From positions 3,224,001-3,288,000 of the forward strand of contig CP087206.1 in the NCBI GenBank assembly GCA_020912385.1: 64,000 bases of DNA, in the 5' to 3' direction. This document shows positions 10,339 to 18,942 of this stretch, one piece after another. The notes beneath the pieces were generated by a model. It saw nothing but the letters and a program-made list of their open reading frames with translations, made no database searches and had not been told where the DNA came from. The translations under genes and the position numbers were made by a program. Origin of the DNA: Neofusicoccum parvum. Its lineage: Eukaryota; Ascomycota; Dothideomycetes; Botryosphaeriales; Botryosphaeriaceae. Position 1 is the stretch's first letter. Every line of letters starts with the position of its first letter.

Positions 10339-11529
10339 TCACTCATCGAGTTCCATCATGCTGAGCATGTCTAATTCCGTTCTGACAACGCGTTCAAATT
10401 CCTCACGGTGGATGCCAGCCGAACGGGCCAGCCTGTACAGACTTTTGATATCGGTGCTGATGTGCTGCTTGATTGCAATTTCTGCTTGGGAGTGGACCTC
10501 GGCCGCCTGCTCCATCCTCTCGATGGAACCAGACAGCGAAGAAGCGGCCGAGTCGGGACGTGGGTGGTTGATCTCACTGCTCGTGAGCTGTTCAAAAGGC
10601 GACTCCTGTCCGTTTGTCTGGGCGGGCGGCAGCGACGAGTCGTAACCGTCGGGGCCGATGTTCGTCGACTCCAAAGGCTCGACCTGGGGTTGGCGCCCGC
10701 TAGAAACCAATACGTTGCCGTTGAGTGTGGATTCGACGGGCTCGCCAGTCTCCTCCTCGGGGTCGTGTGCGTCCAGAGCGGGCTGCACTTCCATAGCGTA
10801 GCGTGCAAAATACTCGAGTTCCGACGCTGACGGCGCCGCAGCATTCGAGCCGGGAGCAGGAGAACGTTTTGCGGGAGTCCTAGCATCCGGAGTCCTGTCG
10901 TAGGAGTTCCAGTAGTCGTCATCATCGTCCTCTGCCTCCTCGTGATGGCCGTGTTGCTGCTGGTAGGGAACGCTGCGTCCGTTCGGGCTGAGCGTGTCTT
11001 GGCGGAGCGCGTCCCGAATGTAGGCAACCTTGGAGCCCTCGTTGGCCTCGTCCATGCTGGCGAACCATTCCGTGCCGTCCTCAATATCCTCGAGGGCACG
11101 AAGTTCAGAGAGCCGCCACCCAGGACCGCCACTCGCCTCGTCCGTCATGCACCACAGGTATACGCACACAAGCTTGAACTCGTCTAGTTCCAGCCGGGCC
11201 TCCAGCGTCTCCTCGTCTCTCCGCCTGTATCGAATATTCTTGACATCCTCGAACTCGATCTCGCCGGAGGACGGGTGCGGCTCGATCTCCAGCTCCTCGA
11301 CGATCTTCGGAAGTTTGCTGGCGCGCTCTCTGTCCCAGGAGAGGAGAGGCAGCCATGACTCGTTCGGGCCGTTTGTGATGGAGAGGAGTTGAACACGCTG
11401 GCGCAAAATCGGCGAGAGAAGGGGGAGCAGTGCTGGCGGCGGGCGCGGAGAGGCAAAGGCCGTAGGTAGACAGGCGAGAAGCGCAGGAAGTAGAGTCCGC
11501 GGCTCGGGAGGCGGGATAAACTGGACCAT
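10339..11529 (-). CDS. Uncharacterised fungal protein, 396 aa
   Basis: Single exon from ATG 11529. I do not recognise the family. Residues 1-65 form a Leu/Pro-rich, helical-looking module (PALLACLPTAF, LLPLLSPILRQRVQLLS) ending in WLPLLSWD. Residues ~70-150 are acidic with strong secondary-structure character (GEIEFEDVKNIRYRRRDEET, FKLVCVYLWCM, WRLSELRALEDIEDGTEWF). The C-terminal half is Ser/Pro/Glu-rich and probably disordered up to a final helix of about 60 residues (EQAAEVHSQAEIAIKQHIST, then EEFERVVRTELDMLSMMELD). There are no signal peptide, membrane segments or catalytic motifs. The ordered N-terminal domain with hydrophobic repeats suggests a protein-interaction role, but this is a guess. 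Confidence 0.85.
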   Translation of the reverse strand: MVQFIPPPEPRTLLPALLACLPTAFASPRPPPALLPLLSPILRQRVQLLSITNGPNESWLPLLSWDRERASKLPKIVEELEIEPHPSSGEIEFEDVKNIRYRRRDEETLEARLELDEFKLVCVYLWCMTDEASGGPGWRLSELRALEDIEDGTEWFASMDEANEGSKVAYIRDALRQDTLSPNGRSVPYQQQHGHHEEAEDDDDDYWNSYDRTPDARTPAKRSPAPGSNAAAPSASELEYFARYAMEVQPALDAHDPEEETGEPVESTLNGNVLVSSGRQPQVEPLESTNIGPDGYDSSLPPAQTNGQESPFEQLTSSEINHPRPDSAASSLSGSIERMEQAAEVHSQAEIAIKQHISTDIKSLYRLARSAGIHREEFERVVRTELDMLSMMELDE

Positions 11530-13852
11530 TTTCGCGGCTGAAGCAGGAGGTTTTCGATGTCCGAGAGGCGCGCAGCGACGGAGAGCGGCCAGAGGGTCCG
11601 GCAGTGAGCTTAAGGGCTAGGAGCTGCTGTGGACTGTCCTCGTGAAACAGAGATGGTGGAGACGTATCAGTCACATGCAGATCGTCGAGTGTACAGCTTT
11701 GCAGGTTTGGCGGGAAGACGGAGAATTGGGGGGTGTGCGAGGACCAAAAGAGCGGAGGGTGCAAATAAGAATAAAAACGAGCGGCTAACGCTCGAACCGT
11801 TGGTCTACAGGCAATAGTTGCAGGTGTTTGCCAGCATCTCGACCCCTCTGGATCCCTTCGTCCGCGCTGGACCCAGCGATGCAGCGGGACCGTGATGACG
11901 CTTGCCGCCGATTTGCCGGCCGCGTCCGTGGACATCCCTGCGGGCCCAATAAGTAACTGCCGCGCCAGGGTCCGTCCGCTGCGGAGATGGGTTCCGGCGA
12001 TTCGAATACGGCATGTTCTTGGGGCAGGAGAGCCTCTTCTTTGTCTTTGTTGCGGTGGTGTGCTCTGCAGAAGAGGCATGCAGCAGTCGCACAGCGCGAC
12101 GATGACAAGCATTGCTCAAGCTACGGAGCATTATCGTTACTTCCCGCTTACGGCGACGGGCGCGTATCTCAAGCTGCGTCCCGCTCGTGGAGCTCCCCCT
12201 GCATGGCTCCACTGTCGCGCATGCACCCGTGGCATCTCCGCACGCGCGAGCGACAGTCCTCCTCCAACATGACTCTTCACACCACCTCCTATCCAACAGT
12301 TGGGAGCGTCTACCGTGGATGGGGGCAACAGATGGGATCAGACGACAGGAAAAAGTTTTGCCTCGATGTGCTCAACAAAAGAGGCCAACGGACCCTGCAG
12401 CCCGTGTTATTCGCGCACAGGAAGCGGGCCGCATCTGGCTTTCCGGCTAGGAAAGGCTTCGGCGGAGGGGATGCGTCCGCGCCGCAGCGTGGGATGCCTC
12501 AGGCACACACGTGCTGGGCAGATGGCCGGAGTGCCTGGGGCAGCGCTGCCCCATCGATCTCCGAGCCTGTGCGCGGTAGGCTCTCAAAGCGGCATTGCGA
12601 CATCAGGCAATACAAATCTGAGTTCAAGCAATCACCCGTCACGACAGACCTCTTTGGCAATGCTATGCAAGGAGGCCGCACACGTGTGTACACAGCACAA
12701 GCAGGATCGCATCGCGCGGAGGGAGTCGAGCGATGCATCTGGCCGCACACCTGCATTTCAACATGCAAAACACGTCGGAACGAATGCTTCAAGTGCCCGG
12801 GTGTGGTTGCCCTGTCTTGCAGCACCCGCAACCCGCACGCCCATCTGATGGATCGCGCCGCAGCGAGGCTGGGCCTGGTGCTGGTGCACTGCCCAAGCTG
12901 CTCTCCCAGAGGCAATCCCCGCGTCAGCTGGTCGCAGTGAATCAGGACTGCTCAAATGTGCTGTCGCGGATCAGCAGACCGGCTGCGGTTGCCAGCAGCC
13001 GCGGGCAGCGGCAGTTTGAGAGCCTCATTAGGCAGTCGGCCAGGGAACAGGGCGGATCTTGCAGCGCTAGGCGTGGCTTTGAACTCTGATGGGGTTTCAA
13101 GATGCAGAAAAGCCGGCTCAGCCACCGCACAGCACGGCGCGGATGATGTCGGTTGGCCTGCCGCGATTCTGCCTCGAGACGCCAAACGCGACCGCTCGTG
13201 CTTGTCCGGGCGCGGTGGGAGCTTTGCGCGATGCTTGTTCTGAGGGCCGGCCGGCCGATGACGCCTGATGGATCCGCGGGCAGGCTCCCGCGCTGCTCGA
13301 CGCGACTCTTGGCGCGCGCGCTCGAGTGCTCCAACGCCGCCTCGGGTCAGCCTCGCGTGCCCGCTGCGCCCGTGCTGTGACACTCGTCTGGTCTGCTCGC
13401 TGCGGATGGGAAACTCGAAGCCCGCTGCTTGTGTCACCGTGAGGACAGCTTTCTAGAAAAGCCGCCGCCATCCTTGCCTGGTGCGCCTGTGCCTGACTGA
13501 GCCGTGGCTTTTCATCCCACCTGCGGCTGAGCTCCCTCCACGCCAATCGACTGCCCTGCGACAAGCGCCCGCATAGCGAGAGCAGACTCCCGGCCGCCAT
13601 CGCGCCTTCTCTGCCCCGACATTTGAACTCGCGCTCCCGCCGCTCCCTCCGCGCTCGCTCCGACAGCCCGGCCCCACGCGCGCTCTTTTCCTGCCATCGT
13701 CCCGTTGCGCGTCGCTGCCTGGGGCTATCTCCTCTGGGAATTGCCCCCGCCGCCGCGCCCACTGCTAGCGCGGATCGTCGCGCCCGCCGGCGACCAAATA
13801 CCTGGATGCTCCCGCGCGCGCCTCTTGTCGGCGGCTAGATGCTAAATCTGCC
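11530..13852. other. Intergenic, 2.3 kb leader/promoter of the large C2H2 gene
   Basis: Lies between the start of the minus-strand unknown gene and the ATG at 13853. The first ~250 bp is the upstream region of the minus gene. From about 12900 to 13800 it is very GC-rich with spurious open frames on both strands. No domain-bearing frame was found. The last 50 bp carry two short upstream ORFs (separate entry). Long leaders are common for fungal regulators, so much of this may be promoter or 5' UTR. Confidence 0.4.
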
Positions 13853-13874
13853 ATGTCGCTGGTGGACCCAGTGA
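13806..13874 (+). promoter_or_regulatory. Two abutting upstream ORFs at the start of the 1294-aa C2H2 gene
   Basis: uORF1 is ATG 13806 to TAG 13836-13838 (10 codons plus stop). The next three bases are ATG (13839-13841), opening uORF2, which ends at TGA 13872-13874 after 11 codons. uORF2 overlaps the main start at 13853 by 22 nt in a different frame. If the transcript begins upstream of 13806, translation of uORF2 would bypass the main AUG. Confidence 0.5.
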
Positions 13875-16800
13875 TCCCCGTCTGCTCCACAAAGAATGAT
13901 CGCAACCACGCCGCCATCATGAACGACTTCTTCACAGCCTCTGCGTCTGATGAGGCGTATCGCTCCAACGTCCGCGCCGCCCACTCATACCGCCCCAGTC
14001 ACTCCCGCAGCAGGAGCGCCCACAGTCACACCTCGCAGCACTCGTCGGCAGAGGACATGGCCGCCCAAATTGCCATGCCGGCTCAGGATCCCGCCGCCAT
14101 AGGCCTGCAGCCGCCAAACTTCCCGCAAACACAAAGCTCAAAGTCGAACAATCTCTACCAGGACACACAGACCGTCCAGCCGTCCTTCAGCTCCTCTGGA
14201 AACACCATGTCGCCTTCCATCTCATCCTATCACGAGCACGCCACTCCGGAGACGTTCCTTTCTGATCAAGGCTACACCGACATTAGCCAATACACCACGC
14301 CAGGCTTCGAAGAGGACCTCCTTGATGCTCAAATGAACATGAACTTCCTCACCGTGGACGCCATAAGCAACTTTAACAACTACTCCAACACATCTATGCT
14401 GTCTCACAACTCATCCGGGCCGAGCAGCGTCAATGCGTCAAACAACAATCTTCTGGCTCCTGACTTTTCAACCACCTACATGTCCCCCAGCCTGACGCAT
14501 TCGAGCCCGGGCTCTAGCAACGAGTGCTTGGCGAACCCGTCCCTCATCTCGGCACCTTCGCAAAACAGTGGCGCAGCGTCAAGGCCGTTTTCGCCTGGCA
14601 TGGACACAGACCACCCCCATGGCATGTCTCTTCCGGAGCAGCAGCGAAGCCCAGCCCTGACGGGAAGCCCTGGCGATGGCTTTCTCGGTGTTCCCCAGGA
14701 CCGACCGGCGAATTTCACCAGCCCTGTCGTCAGGATAGAGAACTTTAGCAGGGACGAGTCACCTGCTCGCACAGATGTTGGTCGCAACAACCGAAGCCTT
14801 GGAAACAAGAGATCCGGCAATCATCTTTCCCCACACGATGCGGAAGATGAATCCGAAGACGAGCAGGGCCAATCTTTCGTGCAGGAAGTTCCAATTCGTA
14901 CGGTACAGGTTGCAGCACCGCTACGTGGCGAGGATGGCTCGTGGGTCCGCAAGGCCAACTCTGGCCATGTTGGCATAAGCCCGGAAGAGCGGAAGGACAT
15001 GCACGATTATATCCCAACGCTCAAGGAACAAGAAGACCAGCGCCTCATGGAAGAGAAGAACATTGAGGTGGCCGAATGGCTCACGAGGAGTGAAGTCGGC
15101 AGCGAAGCCGGTGAACCCGAGGGTCGACCTCGCCGCAAGAAACCGTCGACATCAGGACGACGTAGGGCACGCAGCACGAATGATATCATGTCGCGCAGGC
15201 AAGAAGGCTTGGGCGTGCAATTTCCACCGTTTGACATTCCAGGACCAGGCTTGAATATCCACGTTGAATCGGATGATGAAGGGTTCGATTTGTCTGACGG
15301 TGAGGAAGATGAAACCAGGACGCCGAGTTCACCCCCAGCTCAAGTTGAAATCGAACACGTCAGAGACGAAGACTCCTACTTCCCTCAAATGCCGCGCTCA
15401 GTGGAACCTGAAAATCTTCCGCCGCATGTTCGCCCTTGGCACGATGGTCCGCGAGTACCGGAGACTACGGATGGAAAATACCAACCTGATACATCTAATG
15501 CAGCCATGATGAAGTTCCGTCAACGAGCTCGAGATCTCGAAACGGCCTCACTGGCAGCGACTCTAGGCTCGCACCGCCGCAAGAGCGAATCGGAGATCGG
15601 AAGCGTCTGGCAAGTCAGCGGCATTTCGAAGCATGTCGGTCCGGATGCCGACGCTGGTAAACCGAAAGAGAAACTTAGGGCCAGGAAAGGAAGTTTGCTG
15701 GAGAGCTTGAAGCGGCACCCTAGCAGTCTGCTCAAACGTAAAGGCAGCCACCCCAATCATCCTTCGCAGCAGGGGATCGCATCCCCTTCTCCACCCGCGC
15801 TGTCTCTTGAGACCAAGATCAACGTCCCACCGAAGCGTTCAGGCAGTTGGGGACGGTCAAAGTCACCTAAGCCTGACGGTAGCCCGACTGCCCTCTTCAA
15901 AGACCACGGAAGCTTAGCTCCAGGAACCAACCTATTCACTAACGCGAAGAACGCCATCCGAAGAAGCAGGAGTAGGAGCGACATTGGTAGCAAAACGCCG
16001 GGCCTATCCGATCTCATGAGAACTCACGGTGGCCCGCCAACCTTGTCCCTAGTAACCCCGGCAAACGAGGTCGATACCACGAATCCTTCACCACGCGGTG
16101 CGGAGGGCAGTGGTGACGAAGAAGACGCCGATTTCGAGGATGGTGGGCAGGACGGAGTCATCATGGAGCTCAAGGTCCGATCCGACCCAATCATTCCAAC
16201 TGTGGATGGTTTCCGAGCGCATGCACGCCTGCTCAATCCACGACTGGATGAATACATGATTGAGAGGATAGCACAAGAGCAGAACCGTCGCTATAAGAAA
16301 TTGCTGGACTTGAAAGTCAAGCACCTCAAAGCTATCAAGGAAAAGAACTGCGGAGCAAAGGGGTACTGCATTGCCCTCGGAGGTCAATCCAAGATTCTCC
16401 CTCCTCGTACAAACAACAAGGAGGGAGAGGCCTCCTTTGCTGGGTTTCAAATCGTTGTCTCGTCGGAAGATGAGATTGACCCCTCTGAGGAGGGAACGAT
16501 TATACCAAAGCCACTTCCACCCGGCTTCCCTATTCCTCCTGTTAAACGCATGCCGGCCGAATTCGAATGCCCACTCTGCTTCAAGGTCAAGAAGTTTTAC
16601 AAGCCATCGGACTGGACCAAGCATGTCTATGAAGATCTGCAGCCCTTCACTTGCACGTTCCCCAACTGCGGCGAACCCATGTCATTCAAGCGGAAGGCCG
16701 ACTGGGTTAGGCACGAGAACGAAAGGCATCGGCAGTTGGAGAAGTGGGTGTGCAACAGGCAGAACTGCGGCCACACCTGCTACCGCAAGGACAACTTTGT

Positions 16801-17737
16801 GCAGCACCTTGTTCGAGAGCACAAGGTGCCAGAGCCAAAGGCAAGGACTGGGCGCGCAGCGCAAGCGGCGAACAATATCCAAATCAGCCTACATGCTTGG
16901 CAGATGGGAGAGGAGGTGTTCTCCGGCCCTGGTGACATCTCGGACAAGGTTTGGGCTTTGGTTGAAGCATGCCGGCAAGACACAACGAAGCAGCCGAAGA
17001 ACGAGCCCTGCCGATTCTGTGGCAACATTTGCGCCAGTTGGAAGAAGCTCACGGTCCATCTCGCAAAACACCTGGAGCAGATCAGCTTGCCGATCCTTCC
17101 TTTGGTGGAGAGTAAGCCACTAAACGCGGACAGCATCATCAGCCCTGTCGAAAAGCCTCAGACACACAGACCAAGGGCAACTTCTTCAGCGGCTCCAAGC
17201 AACAGTTCTAAATACCACCAGAACCTCAGCGTCAACTCGAGCTACTCGAGCTACAACCAAGACGCACCCTCATCGGCGACGTCAAACATCATGCACACAT
17301 ACCCGCCCCCACAGTTCCAGAGCTTCCGGCCCCAGGCTCAACCGCAGCCCCAGGCAGCGAACTATGGTGGTGATATGACGTCGGGCTTCGCAGTGCGCTC
17401 GTACCCGGGGCTGCAGGGGCAAAGTCGGCTGGACCCGAACCAGTACGCTTCGAACGGCTATACTCCATCGATTACGCCGCCGGTCACGGATTACGCGCAG
17501 TCTGGGCAGGTGTTCCATTCCCCGGTCGAAGCCGGGCCATTCGGCAGCGATCTGCCCACGAACCTGTACGCTTACAACGGACCGATCGGGCCAGAGTTCT
17601 CGGGCGGGATGGCAGTGACAGGCAACATGCAGCACGATCCGGTGGAGGGTGGAGGGCAATATCGCACGGGCCAGTACCCGCTGCCCTCGTCCTACCCTCG
17701 GGCGCAGCAGCAGCAGGGCTACCCTTATCAGGGCTGA
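13853..17737 (+). CDS. Large C2H2 zinc-finger protein, 1294 aa
   Basis: One uninterrupted exon from ATG 13853 (MSLVDPVIPVCSTKND). About 900 residues of Ser/Pro/Asn- and charge-rich, probably disordered sequence precede the fingers. It includes basic clusters such as GRPRRKKPSTSGRRRARS near residue 425 and acidic patches such as DGEEDETRT near 483. The finger block at about 903-990 reads FECPLCFKVKKFYKPSDWTK, then CTFPNCGEPMSFKRKADWVR with HENERH, then WVCNRQNCGHTCYRKDNF with HLVREH. A separated finger near 1052 (CRFCGNICASWKKLTVHLAK, then H) is followed by EQISLPILPLVE. The C-terminus is Gln/Tyr/Pro-rich (ends RAQQQQGYPYQG), activation-domain-like. The arrangement parallels the C2H2 genes at 4423 and 18943. 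Presumed nuclear DNA-binding regulator; targets unknown. Confidence 0.92.
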   Translation: MSLVDPVIPVCSTKNDRNHAAIMNDFFTASASDEAYRSNVRAAHSYRPSHSRSRSAHSHTSQHSSAEDMAAQIAMPAQDPAAIGLQPPNFPQTQSSKSNNLYQDTQTVQPSFSSSGNTMSPSISSYHEHATPETFLSDQGYTDISQYTTPGFEEDLLDAQMNMNFLTVDAISNFNNYSNTSMLSHNSSGPSSVNASNNNLLAPDFSTTYMSPSLTHSSPGSSNECLANPSLISAPSQNSGAASRPFSPGMDTDHPHGMSLPEQQRSPALTGSPGDGFLGVPQDRPANFTSPVVRIENFSRDESPARTDVGRNNRSLGNKRSGNHLSPHDAEDESEDEQGQSFVQEVPIRTVQVAAPLRGEDGSWVRKANSGHVGISPEERKDMHDYIPTLKEQEDQRLMEEKNIEVAEWLTRSEVGSEAGEPEGRPRRKKPSTSGRRRARSTNDIMSRRQEGLGVQFPPFDIPGPGLNIHVESDDEGFDLSDGEEDETRTPSSPPAQVEIEHVRDEDSYFPQMPRSVEPENLPPHVRPWHDGPRVPETTDGKYQPDTSNAAMMKFRQRARDLETASLAATLGSHRRKSESEIGSVWQVSGISKHVGPDADAGKPKEKLRARKGSLLESLKRHPSSLLKRKGSHPNHPSQQGIASPSPPALSLETKINVPPKRSGSWGRSKSPKPDGSPTALFKDHGSLAPGTNLFTNAKNAIRRSRSRSDIGSKTPGLSDLMRTHGGPPTLSLVTPANEVDTTNPSPRGAEGSGDEEDADFEDGGQDGVIMELKVRSDPIIPTVDGFRAHARLLNPRLDEYMIERIAQEQNRRYKKLLDLKVKHLKAIKEKNCGAKGYCIALGGQSKILPPRTNNKEGEASFAGFQIVVSSEDEIDPSEEGTIIPKPLPPGFPIPPVKRMPAEFECPLCFKVKKFYKPSDWTKHVYEDLQPFTCTFPNCGEPMSFKRKADWVRHENERHRQLEKWVCNRQNCGHTCYRKDNFVQHLVREHKVPEPKARTGRAAQAANNIQISLHAWQMGEEVFSGPGDISDKVWALVEACRQDTTKQPKNEPCRFCGNICASWKKLTVHLAKHLEQISLPILPLVESKPLNADSIISPVEKPQTHRPRATSSAAPSNSSKYHQNLSVNSSYSSYNQDAPSSATSNIMHTYPPPQFQSFRPQAQPQPQAANYGGDMTSGFAVRSYPGLQGQSRLDPNQYASNGYTPSITPPVTDYAQSGQVFHSPVEAGPFGSDLPTNLYAYNGPIGPEFSGGMAVTGNMQHDPVEGGGQYRTGQYPLPSSYPRAQQQQGYPYQG

Positions 17738-18942
17738 TGACGAATCTCACTCTATTTTTGCGGCGCATCGGGGCGTGCTTTCTCATTCAGACGAGGCTGA
17801 GGGTAGGGCGGACCGGGGTCTTTTGGTTGGCTGGTTTCTAGATATCCCCAGGGCTCATGACGTCGCAACATGTACATTTCCTTCTTAACGGCCGTGCGGT
17901 GCAGCAAGACGCGGGGGTTGGTAGAAAAAATAATAATGCATTTTTTTCAGCCTGGCGGCGGCGGTGCTCTGGCGAGGCGCGGAGGCGAAGGGAGGGCCCG
18001 CATCCGGAAGGCCACCCGGCGAGGATCTCCGGCCCCCATGCTGTTCTGCATCGCCGCCGCAATCCCGCCCCCACCCTCCCGTCGCGCGTGGCCCCCAACT
18101 GAGACAAGTGCGGCTGCTTCTTCGAAGCTTCGCTGCAGGTACGCTGGGGTCGCGAATCTGGCGCTCGTCACTGTCGTCGGGCGGCGGGTGCTCGTCGCGC
18201 AGCGGGGGGCCGTGGGCTGCTGCTCGCTGGCTTGGGGCATCATATGACGCAGCGACACGTCTGGAGAGGCACCGTCGAGGGCTGCACGCAGCTAGCGAGC
18301 AGCACCGCCCCCAGCCCTCCGTTGCGACATGGCTGCCGAGTGGGCGACCTGGGGCGCGCAGGCAGCCAGCCCACAGGCCCAGCGCCCTGCTGGCTGCTGC
18401 CTGCGCCGCCCGTCGCCCGTCGCCCGTCGCCCGTCACCCGTCACCCGTCACCCTCGCCGGCCCCGGCATCAGCATGCATGTGTGTCTCCTTCCTGGCTGA
18501 GATCTGCCTTTGCTTTTTTCTTTTTCCAGCGCCGCCTCGGCCTGGGGCTGCAGCTGCACAACCCATCTCGCACACCCGTCGCATCTCGCAACCCACGCCC
18601 TTCCCTTTCGTCACACCGGCCTCCCGCCCGACCCACGTCTCGTTGCATGCTGCCGCCGGGTCAGCTCGCGCCCAGCGGTGAACCCGCGCAAGAGTACTAA
18701 TGCAAGGTCGTTGACGGCTGCCGCGCCTCACCACCGCTCCCCGCACCCTCGACCGCCGTGCGAGGCTGATTCCCCTCCGCCGCCCGCCCACGTTCATGGC
18801 TCTTGTGCCTTGCCGGCCCCTCTCGCGCAGCCACGCTGGTGGCGGAGTTTTTGCAAGCAAGTGTCAGTCCTGTGACGTCGGCAAACCGCTGTCGTGAGCA
18901 CCATCACGCATGTTCCCCGGCTAACCGCCGTGCAGATTGCAA
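17738..18942. other. Intergenic, 1.2 kb between the tandem C2H2 genes
   Basis: Contains the 3' flank of the upstream gene (AT-rich patch 17925-17947) and a GC-rich promoter/leader for the next gene. A heptamer tandem repeat at 18411-18452 is listed separately. Just before the next ATG, CTAAC followed by GTGCAG (18920-18935) looks like the end of a 5'-UTR intron. No supported coding region. Confidence 0.4.
18411..18452. repeat. Heptamer tandem repeat, six units
   Basis: Three copies of CGTCGCC followed directly by three copies of CGTCACC, then a partial CTCGCC. The two halves differ by a single G/A substitution, so the array looks as if a mutated unit was itself amplified. It lies about 490 bp upstream of the C2H2 gene starting at 18943. 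Confidence 0.9.
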
